DNA from: Helicostylum pulchrum
Taxonomy: Eukaryota > Mucoromycota > Mucoromycetes > Mucorales > Mucoraceae
Direction of reading: 5' to 3'
NCBI GenBank assembly: GCA_025677825.1
Contig: JAIXMO010000012.1
Span: forward strand, 248,001-312,000
DNA: 64,000 bases
A model generated the notes under the pieces. It saw only the letters and a program-made list of their open reading frames with translations. It ran no database searches and was not told the origin of the DNA. A program made the translations under genes and the position numbers. Positions 1 to 12,065 of this stretch are shown here, one piece after another. How positions within the stretch are numbered: the first letter of the stretch is position 1; every line of letters begins with the position of its first letter.

Positions 1-1363
1 GAAGAACGTGCTACTGACATGGCTATGCGTATTGTTGCCTCTTGGTACAAGATGAACCAGGACAAGGACTACCCTGAGATCTCTCTTGATTCCTTCCACT
101 TAGACAAGGCTCCTTTTGTTAACGTTCAATCCAACCACAAGAAACTTGTTCGCGAGATGGGTGCTGCCTCTAACGTTCTTCTCAAGAACGTCAAGGATAC
201 TCTCCCTATTGATCCCAAGAAGGTTAAGAAGATTGCTGTTATCGGTTCTGATTCTATTACTGACCCAAAGTTATTCAACTGTGCTGATCACGGTTGTACT
301 GGTGATACTTTGGCTCAAGGTTGGGGCTCTGGTACCTCTTTCTACCCTTACCTCATCGATCCTCTTACTGGTCTTACCGATGCTTTCGGTAAGAAGGTTG
401 CTGTTAAATCTACTGCTGACGATTGGAATCTCGAAAAGGCTGCTGAAGTCGCCAAGGACTCTGACTACGCTTTTGTTTTCTCTAACGCTGATTCTGGAGA
501 AGAATATATTAATATTGATGGTAACGTTGGTGACCGTAAAAACCTCACTTTATGGCACAACGGCGACAACTTGGTAAGATTTAAAAAAGAAATGGTATTC
601 ACTTTAGAAAAAAAAAAGTTAAACAATTTAATTTTTTGTAAAATAGATTAAGGCCGTCGCTGATGCTAACAAGAACACCATTGTTGTTATCCATGCTGTT
701 GGCTCCGTTCTTATGCCTTGGATTGACCATCCTAACATCAAGGCTGTTCTCTGGCCCGGTCTTCCCGGTCAAGAATCTGGTAACTCTCTTGCAGATGTAG
801 TTACTGGTAAGGTCAACCCCTCTGGTCGTCTCCCTTACACTATTGCCAAGAAGGAAGAGGATTACAATACCGGTATCGATGAAGAGCTTGCGTTTGAATA
901 TAAAGAGAAATTACTTATGGGATACAAGTGGTTCGACCACGCCAAGATCGAACCTTTGTTCGCCTTCGGTCACGGTTTATCTTACACCAAGTTTGACTAT
1001 AGTAAGTTGAAAGTCAAGGCCAAGGCTTCTTACGACAAGAAGGACAAGAAAACTATTAAGGATGCTACTGTTAAGGTATCTATCTCTATCAAGAATGCTG
1101 GTCATGTTGATGGCGCTGAAGTTGTTCAAGCCTATCTTTCTTTCCCCGAGAGCGCCGGTTCTCCTCCTCAACAACTTCGTGGTTTCGAAAAGGTCTTCTT
1201 GAAGAAGGGTAAGAAGGAAAATGTTGACATTGAGCTTACCAAGACCGAGCTTAGTATCTGGGATGAAGCTACTGAATCTTGGGTCATTCCTTCCGGTAAA
1301 TTCACTATTAACATTGGCGCCTCCAGTCGTGATATCCGCAAGTCTTCCAGCTTCACTCTCTAA
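1..1363 (+). CDS. GH3 family beta-glucosidase, C-terminal part (5' end outside window)
   Basis: This is the C-terminal part of a glycoside hydrolase family 3 enzyme, which removes beta-linked glucose from the non-reducing end of cello-oligosaccharides and similar sugars. Exons are 1-573 and 647-1363, joined by a 73-nt intron (GTAAG donor, TAG acceptor); the window opens in frame. The protein matches the complete inverted paralogue at 20070-22356 almost residue for residue, and comparison shows that about 307 N-terminal residues, including the catalytic Asp region, lie upstream of the window. Visible parts are the GH3 C-terminal domain (IAVIGSD, VVIHAVG, LPGQESGNSLADVVTGKVNP, FGHGLSYTKFDY) and a fibronectin-III-like domain ending in SSSFTL. 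The stop is TAA at 1361-1363. Whether the missing 5' part is intact cannot be seen. Confidence 0.93.
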
Positions 1364-2628
<1,265 letters not shown>

Positions 2629-3491
2629 ATGGTAGCATTAAAGCAATTTACTCGATCACTGTCTTCATACGGTTTATTTACTATTGTCGCTGCATCAAAT
2701 TTATGGACTGGTGTAAATGCCCAAGATGATGGCTTTGGTACGTCGATCTTTTTATTGTTTAGATATTCAATGACAGCATATACTAACATTAAATTTAATA
2801 GATGATGGAAGTGATGAGGGAGGTGATGAGGAAGCTTATACCACTACAACTACATATAGCAATGACCAGTATACATCTGGTAATAATAAATGAAATTTCA
2901 TATATGAATCAGGTTATTTATATATACATTCTTTTAGATAACCCAGATTCAACTACCACAACTGAAAATTACGAAACTACTACCAGTGTAGATGAATCCT
3001 TTACTACTACAACCACTGCTGACATTTTACCTACTCTTACTACCGACATTTTAACTACACCCACTGATCTTTTACCTTCATCTACTGAAGATATCATCCC
3101 TACAACAACCGGTGAAATCTATACACCAACTGAAACCCCAATGACGCTTACACCTACGGATGTGCCTACGTCAACACCTACAACGACTATTGAATCCGCA
3201 GGCAACAAAACAAATGTGGGAGCTATTGCAGGTGGTGTAGTTGGAGGAGTAGCCGGTGTAGCAATTATTGCAGCTGTTGTGTTCTTTTTTATTCGCAAGA
3301 GAAAGACTGGTTCAAACGAACAAGAAGTATTTAGACCGCAAGATGATGATGAGGAATATAATCAGCCTATGCACCAAGACAATACATGGTCTAGTTCAGC
3401 ACCAAGTGATTATCCTGATATGTCAAGTGTCAACGCGCCTCCTCCACCTAGACACTCCTATGTTGGTAATTATCAAACAGGATCTTCATAA
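2629..3491 (+). CDS. Mucin-like single-pass membrane protein (possible cell-surface sensor)
   Basis: Exons 2629-2737, 2802-2879 and 2938-3491 give a 246-residue protein. The start ATG follows a CT-rich leader. The N-terminus is a plausible signal peptide (hydrophobic GLFTIVAASNLW, then GVNAQ). An acidic stretch and a Thr/Ser/Pro-rich ectodomain follow (repeated TTTT, LTTDILTTP, TPTDVPTSTP), likely heavily O-mannosylated. Next come a Gly/Ala/Val transmembrane segment (VGAIAGGVVGGVAGVAIIAA then VVFFF), a RKRK stop-transfer and a short acidic/proline-rich cytoplasmic tail with APPPPRHSY. This architecture resembles fungal Mid2/Wsc-type wall-stress sensors, but I see no WSC cysteine domain, so the sensor role is inference. 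The second donor is GTAATA, which is less typical, but the join keeps frame. Confidence 0.8.
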
Positions 3492-4353
3492 ATATTACCC
3501 AATATTTTGCTATATTAGTTCTCTGTACTTTTTTTTTTACTCCATTTTCTTATAAAGGGGAGGTGATATTATATTTGTTACTATTTAATTCTTGAAAAAA
3601 AAAATCACTACACTCTCCCTTCTCCCTTTTTTTTCTAAAAAACATACATTATTTACATTATCATTCTTTTTTTTTTAATTCGCCCTCTCTGTTTTCAATA
3701 ATACAAGTTAGTTACATAATATCCGACTTAAAAAGTTTTTTTTTAATTTAACATGTATCGATTGTTGTAATACACTCTTATTTTGGAAAGTAAACAACAT
3801 GTTCGATACGTATACACGAGGCAAGATGCTAAAGTAATACAAAAAGTCTAGATTGTTTTAAAAAAAATATCTTCTCGTTCTATCAAAGTAACATCGCTAC
3901 AGTAGTTCCATATCGTTCTCTTCAATCGTCAGCGTAATTTTGAGGAGGGCGTTTTATATACATGTACATATATCTCGTTTTTCTTATAAAAGCATTGGCC
4001 TATTGAATATTATGCTGTAAACTGTTTTATACTCTCCTTTTTAATTAATCTTATACACGGGGCTTGAATACTTTGGATCGTCGATTTTACTTGGCTGGAA
4101 AATATCATCCAAAAGGCTTTACTCCAGAATCAGTTAACAGAGAAGGCTGCTGTTGTGCGTTTATTGACTACCGAATTTACACTTATTTTATTTTATTTTT
4201 ATCAAAACTTTTTTTGTATTTCATTCATTTCATAATATACAGAAAAAAATGAAGAAAAAAATGTTTTTAGGGGGGGACACACGATTCTTTTTTTTTTTTA
4301 TGTAGGCAAGGCATTTTTTTTTGCTTTGTTTCAAGCTGGTGACAATTTAATAT
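3492..4353. other. Intergenic region between the mucin-like gene and the end of VMA8
   Basis: AT-rich with many T and A runs. Short ORFs here (for example near 4064) show no recognisable composition or splice structure. It separates two convergent genes, so it should mainly contain 3' ends. I see no gene. Confidence 0.5.
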
Positions 4354-5655
4354 CTAGAAAATAATATCCTCATCTTCACGATCCAACATGTCGATTTGAC
4401 CAGACTCTTCTGCTGCTTGAAGTATTGGTGCTAATAAAAAAAACATGAGTCTTTTAGATTATCTTTTTTATGTGTGTATGTTTACCTTCGTGGCCCTTTT
4501 CTTCAGCGGTAGCAATATCATTTAATCTAACAGCCTCTTCAACAGCAGCACGCTCCTTCTTCTTACTTTGAACCTTCTTCAATCTATACGCACATCAAAT
4601 CAGTATAGCAATTATTAAAAAAAATAGGATTTTCTCTTTTTTACCTGAAGAATTCTTCTCTGTCTTGTTCATCCAATTCGGAAGTGATATATTTAATAGT
4701 ATTTTCATAACGAGGAATAATAACATGCTCAATAGCATTAACACGACGGTTAGTTGCCTTGATAACTTCGTCTAAAATGACAAAGGCAGTCTACACCATA
4801 CAAAAAAAAAATTAGTATATTCCGTAACATTTTCGTTCCTGTGTGTAAAATCTGATTTACCTGTAAACTAGCAAGTTCGACTAATGTCTCAACTGCCTTG
4901 GTATAGACTTCCTTGGCTCTTTGGATTTGTTGACCACCACGACCAAGACCAGTGAATTCAAAAGCTGTCAAAAAAAAAAAGGTACGTGATAAAATATTTC
5001 AGTAACGTGAATTATACATACATAAAAGATAATTTTAAATTTCTCTCTTACCATTGCCACCTTCGTTATACATTTCAAATACAGGAAGCATAACACCAGA
5101 AACATTCTCTTGTTTAGCGCGAACACGTAATTGAGCAGACTTGGAAGATTCTTGAATTTGGTAACTTTTGAAAAAAAAAAAAAGTTAATCTCGTCTGCTG
5201 ACTTTTTGTTTTTGTTTTGCGTATAAATAGTAAAACGTAACAAAAAAAAAAGAAAAGGTACCTAATATCACCAGTAATATACTGAACTTCAGCAAGAGAG
5301 AAAGAAGCAAGTTGCATAACTTGACCCATCTTGCGCTTAAGCTAAAACATATAAACCGAAATCTCGTAAAATATTTCAATGGAACCCGAGAAAGAAAAAT
5401 AATAATACCTCATCAATCTTGACTGTAATACCTCTGAAACGTTTGGTTAAAGCTTCAGATTTACGCTTCAAAAGTGAATGACCAGTTTGAGCTCCTTTCA
5501 ACTTGAGCTTCATGTTGGTAAGGGCCCTAAAAAATAATATTAAAAGTATTATAGTAATGAGTATTAAAAAAAAAAGTAAGCTAACATATGTATATAACAA
5601 AGATTGCATACATTCGCGTAGGGAAAATGTTGAGACGTTGATTATTTCCAGACAT
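4354..5655 (-). CDS. VMA8: V-type proton ATPase subunit D
   Basis: Subunit D is part of the central rotor stalk of the vacuolar H+-ATPase V1 sector. It couples ATP hydrolysis to proton pumping into vacuoles and endosomes. Eight exons read on the minus strand: 5655-5612, 5526-5409, 5341-5262, 5164-5052, 4964-4861, 4790-4645, 4583-4486 and 4430-4354. They give 259 residues, the usual family size (about 250-260). Diagnostic segments run in order: an N-terminal helix with [18 protein letters not shown] and [29 protein letters not shown] in the middle; [16 protein letters not shown]; then [20 protein letters not shown] and [20 protein letters not shown]. All introns are short with consensus ends and frame is kept throughout. 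The C-terminus is acidic (DREDEDIIF). Confidence 0.96.
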
Positions 5656-6129
5656 TGCTTTTTCTTCTTTAAAATAGGATGAACACGCAAAATAAAAAGA
5701 AAAAGAAGATAAAACGTATCAATACACTTGCGGAAAAAAAAAGGGGGATGATACACTGCAAACATCATGTTTGATGTTAGTTTATCGATCTCCGACTCTA
5801 TTGAGATTTTGTCACGTCACGCACGCTAAAGACCTTTAAAAGTTAAAGAGATAGTTTGTAAAACGTCAATTACATTGCAAAGTGAGTGTCTCGTTAGCTC
5901 TGAGTAAAACTGAGTTCGGATTTTTTTTCTTCCTATTTAAATGCAAGTTATTGATTCATCGATATACAATGAATTTCTGGATGCGAAAGTACATAATAAC
6001 GAAAAATCTTCTTTTTTTTTTGGCATGACCGTAAACGTTAAGTAGTCTCGCAAACAGACATACAAATAGAACATAGAAACAAACATACGAATGACAAAAT
6101 AGACCTCCTTTCCATCATAACCTAGTTTA

Positions 6130-6240
6130 TCTCCAAAGCGTATCGAGAAAAGAGAATCCACTTAAAAAAAGCCGTATCCAAAACGTATCCGCTTATAAAA
6201 GGTCTTATCCAAAGCGTATCCACTTAATAAAACGTATTAC
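6130..6240 (+). repeat. Degenerate short tandem repeat built on TATCCAAAGCGTATCC
   Basis: Three imperfect copies of a ~30-base unit follow one another. Each contains a variant of TCCAAAGCGTATC followed by an ATCCACTTA or TCCGCTTA box and an A-rich spacer. The unit is not coding in any frame I can follow. It lies in the interval upstream of VMA8, so it could be a cluster of regulatory sites or simply a decayed minisatellite. Confidence 0.6.
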
Positions 6241-6478
6241 TTCCCCTTCAACCATTCCCTTTTTTTTTTTATAGCAATGCATTCATATGCACTTAAGCGA
6301 GCACATCTTTCAAAAGCGACTTTTCCTACGATATGATAGTGTCAGCGTAGACGGATACAGTGAAGAAAATGGAATGCTGTGCAATTTAATCAACGACTTG
6401 GATAGACTACGATTCAAGAATTAAATAAAACTTCGGCATGAAGTGCATTTAATGATATATATATTTATATATAGAAAG

Positions 6479-7030
6479 GATCTTGAAGATTCTGCGGGCG
6501 ATGGATCTTCAAGATCGGATCTTCCGGTTGTGTCAGCCGAATTACCAATAAAAGAAAAATATATCTTCATAAAGACTACCCAAGAGCTTGAAAATAGTAT
6601 CAATTGCACCTTTTAACCCAAAAGCTTTTCTTCAAACGATGAGAATAGCTCAAATGAGCAACAGGTCAATCAAGATGAATTGTTATTTTTAAAGGTATTT
6701 CTCAAAGTTCAACTTGTTGCTTTTGGAAGTACTAAATATTGATAATTATAAAGAATGACCAATGTATTTTGTGGGGCTTTATTTATAATAATAATTCTGA
6801 ATTGGAAGCAAAATTGTTACCGGTTGCGAGGTATATTTTAACAGACTATACCATCGAATCAAAAGTTACGAGATTTGGAGCACTAGATTTTATTGTTCCA
6901 ATTGAGAGGATCAAATTTGGATTTTAAGGTCCCCCCTCTGGAGAGATATCAAGTATACGCGGGCACGAGTAAAGTATCAACCATTATTGTTTTGACCGCC
7001 GGTGGTACCGGTATCACACACACAAAAGTG
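6479..7030 (+). pseudogene. Possible relic of a flavoprotein oxidoreductase (weak)
   Basis: Several disconnected coding-like segments lie on the plus strand. The one at about 6890-7025 contains ELRGSN-like and TIIVLTAGGTGITHTK-like strings. These recall the beta-alpha NAD-binding motif of the cytochrome-b5-reductase/FNR family (usually ..GTGI.P). Upstream pieces (about 6480-6620 and 6640-6700) are Ser/Asp/Glu-rich but end at stops. I cannot join the pieces with credible splice sites, so a decayed gene is more likely than an active one. The family assignment rests on one motif. Confidence 0.3.
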
Positions 7031-8321
7031 CGTTTGCTATTGTATTTTTCAATAACGTACCAAAAAAACGATAGAATCCGTCGATTTTTTTTTCTTGAGT
7101 ATAAACCATTCTATTAAATGCAATTTCTTTTAATTGACCTAGTGCACTCAATAAAAGCGAGTAGACAATGCTACTTAGTGTCTGAACGGATTCCCACATG
7201 TAAGCAAGAACTTGAATCGTAACACTTATTTTCCCAGTAGGTAAAGAAACCATGGGGGTCGGGATCAAGACCAATGTCCCCACACTTTTTTTTTATAAAA
7301 AGCTACTTTTTTGGGTACAAACAAAACGTCTTTTGGTTCTAAATAATCTTTTTTTAAAAAAAAAAATCGGTAGGCTTGTGTAGTACAGGTGATGTCCGTA
7401 CAAGGGAGACACGATATATGTTCTTGTTAAAAAGAAAGGTGTCAAGAATTGTTTTCCTCGAATTCAATTAAGAATTGACACAATACATGTGTATTTCTTT
7501 AAATGTACATAATTTATGGTGATAACCAACCAGTTGAATGTGTAACTTGGGATATTATATATTTTTATACTATCATACAGACAAGCCATCTGATAAACAA
7601 ATTTTTTTTTTTTTACTCCCCAACGCCTTTTGGGATTATATATTTTAAAACAGAGCAAAACGTTTTAGATCAGGGTCTTTTTTTTTTAGATTGGAACGTA
7701 AAAAAAAAAATTCAATTGATAGAAGCGACATATTCCGAAAATGTTAATAAAGAAAAAACCATGCACCCATGAAAAAAAAAAAGGTTAAATGTATAGTCTC
7801 ACAGAATTACAATTTCAATTTCCAATAAAGGAGGAGGGGGGATATTCTTTTTCGGTAACGTATCAAACTAAAAGGAGGTTGCAATTGTAACCTTTCAAAA
7901 TCATTCGAGTTTTTTTTTTCTTAAGCCAAGTATAGTTTGGTGGGAAAGAATACAATAAGTTTGGTTCGACTGCATGTACGCACAATAACAAAGTTCTGAG
8001 TTAAATAAAAATTTCGAACTAAAAAACTCAGTTTTTGAGTGACATAGGGGCCATGCAGAGCAAAAAAAAAAAAACTATATTTCAGCTTGTGGGTTGTACC
8101 AAAATTTTGCATTTGTTAAATGACATTCTGTGGGTTACATTTTACAAGAACAGATCATTATTTTAGACAGAAGAGACTGTTCTCCGCATTTTCGGTTTAT
8201 CTACCTAAATAGAAAGACAAAAAAGGACACCGCAATCTATCTCTTTTCTTTTGCTTCCTTCATTTTTTTTTCTGTTACCCTTTATTTTTCTCTCTCTCTC
8301 TCCCGGATCCCTTCTTAAATA

Positions 8322-10241
8322 ATGACTCACTTGAGGTAATATTGCAATTGACTCCTATTTACCTGTACAGTTTAACTTAAAAAAATTAAAAATAGTGATT
8401 TTTCATACCTTCGTAACGTGAAAAAAAAAATTCAATTACCAAAAAAAAAAAAAAAAATTTATTGCCTAGCAAAACTAATTTTTTTATTGATAAATAGAAA
8501 GATGTGCTATTGAAGTGTACATTGGCCTTTTTATTTTAGTGAGAGTATACCTAAACGATAAATTTCAATGCCTTCATCCAAAGAAAATTATCAAGGGTGA
8601 ATTAAGAAGTGTAATTACAATACTGTTCTTTATGATGCTAGTGATGCAAATGGCGTGGGGTAAATATAAAAAAAAAACCTGTCAAATTTCCACACTAAAT
8701 AAGCATTTGTTATAAAATAGATTTCATATCTACTTGGATTAAATATGAAGAGAAATTTTATATTTTACCAAACGGAAAAATCATTAATAAACCATTTGCC
8801 GCATGGACTGAACAACATCAACATATTGCTCAGGTACTATCATCTGTATTTTACCTGTGTAACTTTTGATACTAACTTTTTTCAAAATTTAGGCGATTGA
8901 TTATGTTGAATGTGTAAACTTGTCTATGCAAGTAAGTGTATTTTTTTTACTTCAATGCTTTTGGAACTACCTCTCCAACGCCGTAGCAAAGAAATCATTT
9001 ATGAGTTCTTGGGAATTTAAGTTTTATATCTTTTGGTAATTAATTAGCATAAATTTTGTGTGTGTGTGTGCCTATTAAATGTACTTAAATTACTATATAT
9101 AGGGCGCTTGGGAGTTCTGCCATTTTCCCTATTTTACAGTGGTATTTCCGACACGACCCTTCTTTAAGAGAAACTGCCCCTCAATTAGCATACTCTATCG
9201 AAAGTAAAGCAAAAAAGAGATTAAATTAACACAAAAAGATAAATTAATTTTATTATTATTTTAGTGCTGTTCACATCGATTTTAGGTCTTCGATCCAATG
9301 TACGTTTCAAGCGACTTTTAAAGATGTCCCGGAACTTGAAAAATGGAAGCATTGTGATCGAAAAGCTCGAGTATTTTAAAGACATGAATATTTACTTGAC
9401 GGTAGTTTTGTTTTCATACGGAATTAGTTTAGCTATACTTTGTATTGACGGGTTAACAGCAGCTAAAGTGGTGAACCAAAGTAAATTTGCATCAGATTTT
9501 TTAATTGCCAATTGTAACGCAGCAGCTATTCTAATGTGGTTAGTCAGTGTATGTATATGCAATCTAATCTACAAGTGGCATTATCATATGTTAATGACTT
9601 ATGTATAGATTTCTATCTTTCATCCGCGTCGCACGGCCGAGGAGATAGATACGTCTAGTAAAGACTCCAATGGTATGAGAAGGACCAAGACTTCTCACGG
9701 AACCGATTTAGAAATATCCGATAAATTTAATAATGGTTCGTTTTCTGATGCAAAAATAGTAGTAAATGGTCAACGACTAAGTCAACGTATGACAAATTTC
9801 ATAGAGCACAAAAATGCCGGTCGGTACGATCAAGAGAATAATACTAGAGCTGGTAACTTTTTAAGGCCCATGGATCCTATAGAAGTAGATTATACATCGC
9901 AGACAACAAGATCTTTTACGCCCACACATCAATTTACACAACAAGGTTCTGAAAAGAACTCATTTTCTAAAAGTATTGCAGTGGAGGACCCTTATACCAA
10001 CAAGCCTATTAATTTCACTATGGTGGATCCCAAGAGTCCTACCGTTCGATTCCAACCCAAGAGAGATTCGTTTGATAGTAGACCTACTTCGCCACAAGAG
10101 TATCCAATGCAAACCATGAGTGTTGGTATCAGTAACAACCAAGATGATTTTAGATTTGATCCTCTATTAGAAGAAAGTTCATTTGATTATTTAGGTACTG
10201 GTAGTAGAGCCAGAGCACCTACAGGTGGACGACAAATTTAA
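8322..10241 (+). CDS. Seven-transmembrane receptor-like protein with long cytoplasmic tail
   Basis: Seven exons (8322-8335, 8502-8659, 8721-8833, 8893-9035, 9103-9203, 9265-9548, 9609-10241) join in frame to a 481-residue protein. The first coding exon is only 14 nt; its ATG follows a CT-rich leader, and its use is inferred because it alone gives frame into exon 2. I count seven hydrophobic segments: VYIGLFILVRVYL; ITILFFMMLVMQMAW; MQVSVFFLLQCFW; FYIFWALGSSAIFPILQW; YSIEMLFTSILGL; YLTVVLFSYGISLAILCI; and LIANCNAAAILMWLVSIS. A polar tail of about 210 residues follows, rich in Ser, Arg and Pro, with possible kinase sites. This is GPCR-like topology, but I recognise no named receptor family, so ligand and G-protein coupling are unknown. 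Confidence 0.75.
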
Positions 10242-10355
10242 TTTATTTCACAATCACCAACATTTTTTTTATTTTTATTTTATTTGGGATAATAATAATG
10301 GCATAATAATATGATAATAAATAGTATTTTTTTTCTAATTCATTTACGATTTTAA

Positions 10356-12065
10356 TTAATAAGGTGGATAAGGGGCTTGACCACCGTAGCCACCACCGTT
10401 ATTAGGAGGGTAGCCTTGATACTGATGTTGCTGAGGAGGGGGATAATTCGGGTTGGTAGGAGGGTACCCAGGAGCAGCACCATGAGGAGCAGCGTTATGA
10501 AACGTACCTTGATGAGCGGAAAAGGGCGTACCTTGATGAGATGCGAACGGAGTTCCTTGATGAGCAGCAAAAGGTGTACCTAAAGCCTCAGTACGAGGAG
10601 GATACCCAGTCGAAAACTGTTGAGGTTCAGGGAATCCACCGACGTTGAATCCATGTTGGGTTTGTTGTGGAGGGTAAGGACTAGCAGCATAGCTGTTGGG
10701 GAAACTGTTTCGGTTAGGGTTGTTTCCGGATGAAGAAGTAGAAGGTGGGTGTCCACCGTAACCGCTGTTGGGACGAGGGGGTCCGTTAGTGTTAGATGGG
10801 TTGTAAGAGGATGATAAAAGTGAGGCAGAGGTGTTGCTGCCATAACTTCCTGGACCGGGAGGAGAGGTAGGTCTACTGTTGGTAGGTGGTGGTACATATG
10901 AGTTGGGACGACTAGGACGTTGTTGTTGTTGTTGATGAGGAGGATAAACGTGTTGTTGAGAACCAGTAGACATGGAAGGCGTAGGAACAGGAGGAGGGTA
11001 AGGACTAGAGTTGATATTGAATGGAGGACGTTGTTGTTGTTGTTGCTGAGGTGGTTGCTGTTGCTGTTGCTGTTGAGGTGGGTAAGGGCTACCTTGATAG
11101 GTAGGAGTTGAATGAGATTCAACAGGAATAGGTCCACCAGCAGGTCTTACAAAACTGGAAGGTGGATATGGTGAAGGGTTATAAGGTCTACTTTGTTGAG
11201 GCGTTTGTTGAGGAAGAGGTGGCGCGTATCCAGTTGGCTTAGGATGTCTACCACCATATCTTGTAGGTTGACGTTTAGGAGGAGGCTTCTACAGAAACAA
11301 AAAATAAAAATTTAGCGTATATATTTTTTTAAGAGAAGAGACACGTAAAAACTTACAGCGTTATAGAATGTCAATTCCAAGTAAATTTCACCTGCAGATC
11401 GGCCTTTATATTGTAAAGGATACCATTCTAAAATAGATATAAAAAGTAAACTATAAATACGAGTTTCAAGGAGTTCTTTTACATGTACGCATATTTACCG
11501 TCAGCTTCACCATCTTCTAATACTTTGGTAATGTCTAATTCACATTCAGAAATTAATTCTTGTCTCTTTGCATCCTCATCATAAACCTGAACAACAACGA
11601 GTGTCTTTTTCTCTGGTACGGGCAAAGTGACCTAAATAGATTTTTTTTTTTTTTTACGGACGTGTAAGTATATTTAGAGTTTTTTTTTGTTTGATTATGT
11701 TGTTGGGTTTAAACGTACCTGATCATCCCAAGTTGGGTGTTGTCCACCTCTAAGATCAGTTTTAGTCTTTTTGGTGGTTTCACCTAAACGAAATACAACA
11801 AAAGGATCTTGTTTACCAACAATCTATGATAGAGATGAGAACTACAGCTAAAAAAAAAAAAAACGATCATATAAATGAAATTACCTCGCGTTCTGGAAGA
11901 TGTCTCTAATGATAATAAAATAAAAAGGGGAAAAGAGAAAGAAAAAAAAGAGGGAGGAACTCCTGGTGAATAACTTTTTTTGACACTGTATAAAAATTGT
12001 TGTCTATTACTTACAGCTTTATAAGCAACAATAACTAACTCTCCAACGATTCTAGGCTTCGACAT
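10356..12065 (-). CDS. C2 domain protein with long proline/glutamine-rich tail (Fic1/Inn1-like)
   Basis: Exons 12065-12015, 11905-11885, 11823-11719, 11631-11499, 11427-11357 and 11288-10356 encode 437 residues. Residues 1 to about 128 form one C2 domain: GELVIVAYKA, IVGKQDPFVVFRLGE, LRGGQHPTWDDQV, VVVQVYDED, then EWYPLQYKGRSAGEIYLELT. The rest is disordered and rich in Pro, Gln, Tyr and Gly, with PPxxP motifs, polyQ runs and a tandem GTPFxxHQ repeat. An N-terminal C2 followed by PxxP-rich sequence is the layout of Fic1/Inn1, which links the cytokinetic ring to SH3 proteins during septum formation. Assignment by architecture is inference; other C2/proline-rich fungal proteins exist. The second coding exon is a 21-nt microexon. 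Confidence 0.85.

Larger units (their letters stand above)
5656..8321. other. Long gene-poor interval upstream of VMA8 and the 7TM gene
   Basis: This 2.7 kb AT-rich stretch should contain the divergent promoters of VMA8 (left) and the seven-TM gene (right; CT-rich tract about 8240-8310). It also holds a degenerate tandem repeat near 6130-6240 and scattered coding-like segments (6479-7030) listed separately. The other ORFs here overlap T/A runs and look spurious. Confidence 0.5.

Noticed and set aside
1168..1356. 62-codon ORF antisense to the GH3 3' end, identical in both copies
   Set aside because: Identity comes from the identical 215-base sense sequence; no sign of a separate gene.
4064..4252. 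62-codon ORF after the mucin-like gene
   Set aside because: Its second half is translated from T/A-rich DNA, and there is no promoter-like leader or family.
5376..5768. 130-codon ORF across VMA8 exon 2 and its introns
   Set aside because: It reads through two VMA8 introns in part of the right frame; the spliced gene explains it.
7014..7283. 89-codon minus-strand ORF with a hydrophobic centre
   Set aside because: No start context, splice sites or recognisable family; it overlaps a T run and a relic on the other strand.
10580..11137. 185-codon frame rich in Leu and Asn overlapping the C2 protein tail
   Set aside because: It is the same strand read in another frame through CAA/CCT repeats. 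The C2 protein frame is continuous with the C2 domain across verified introns.
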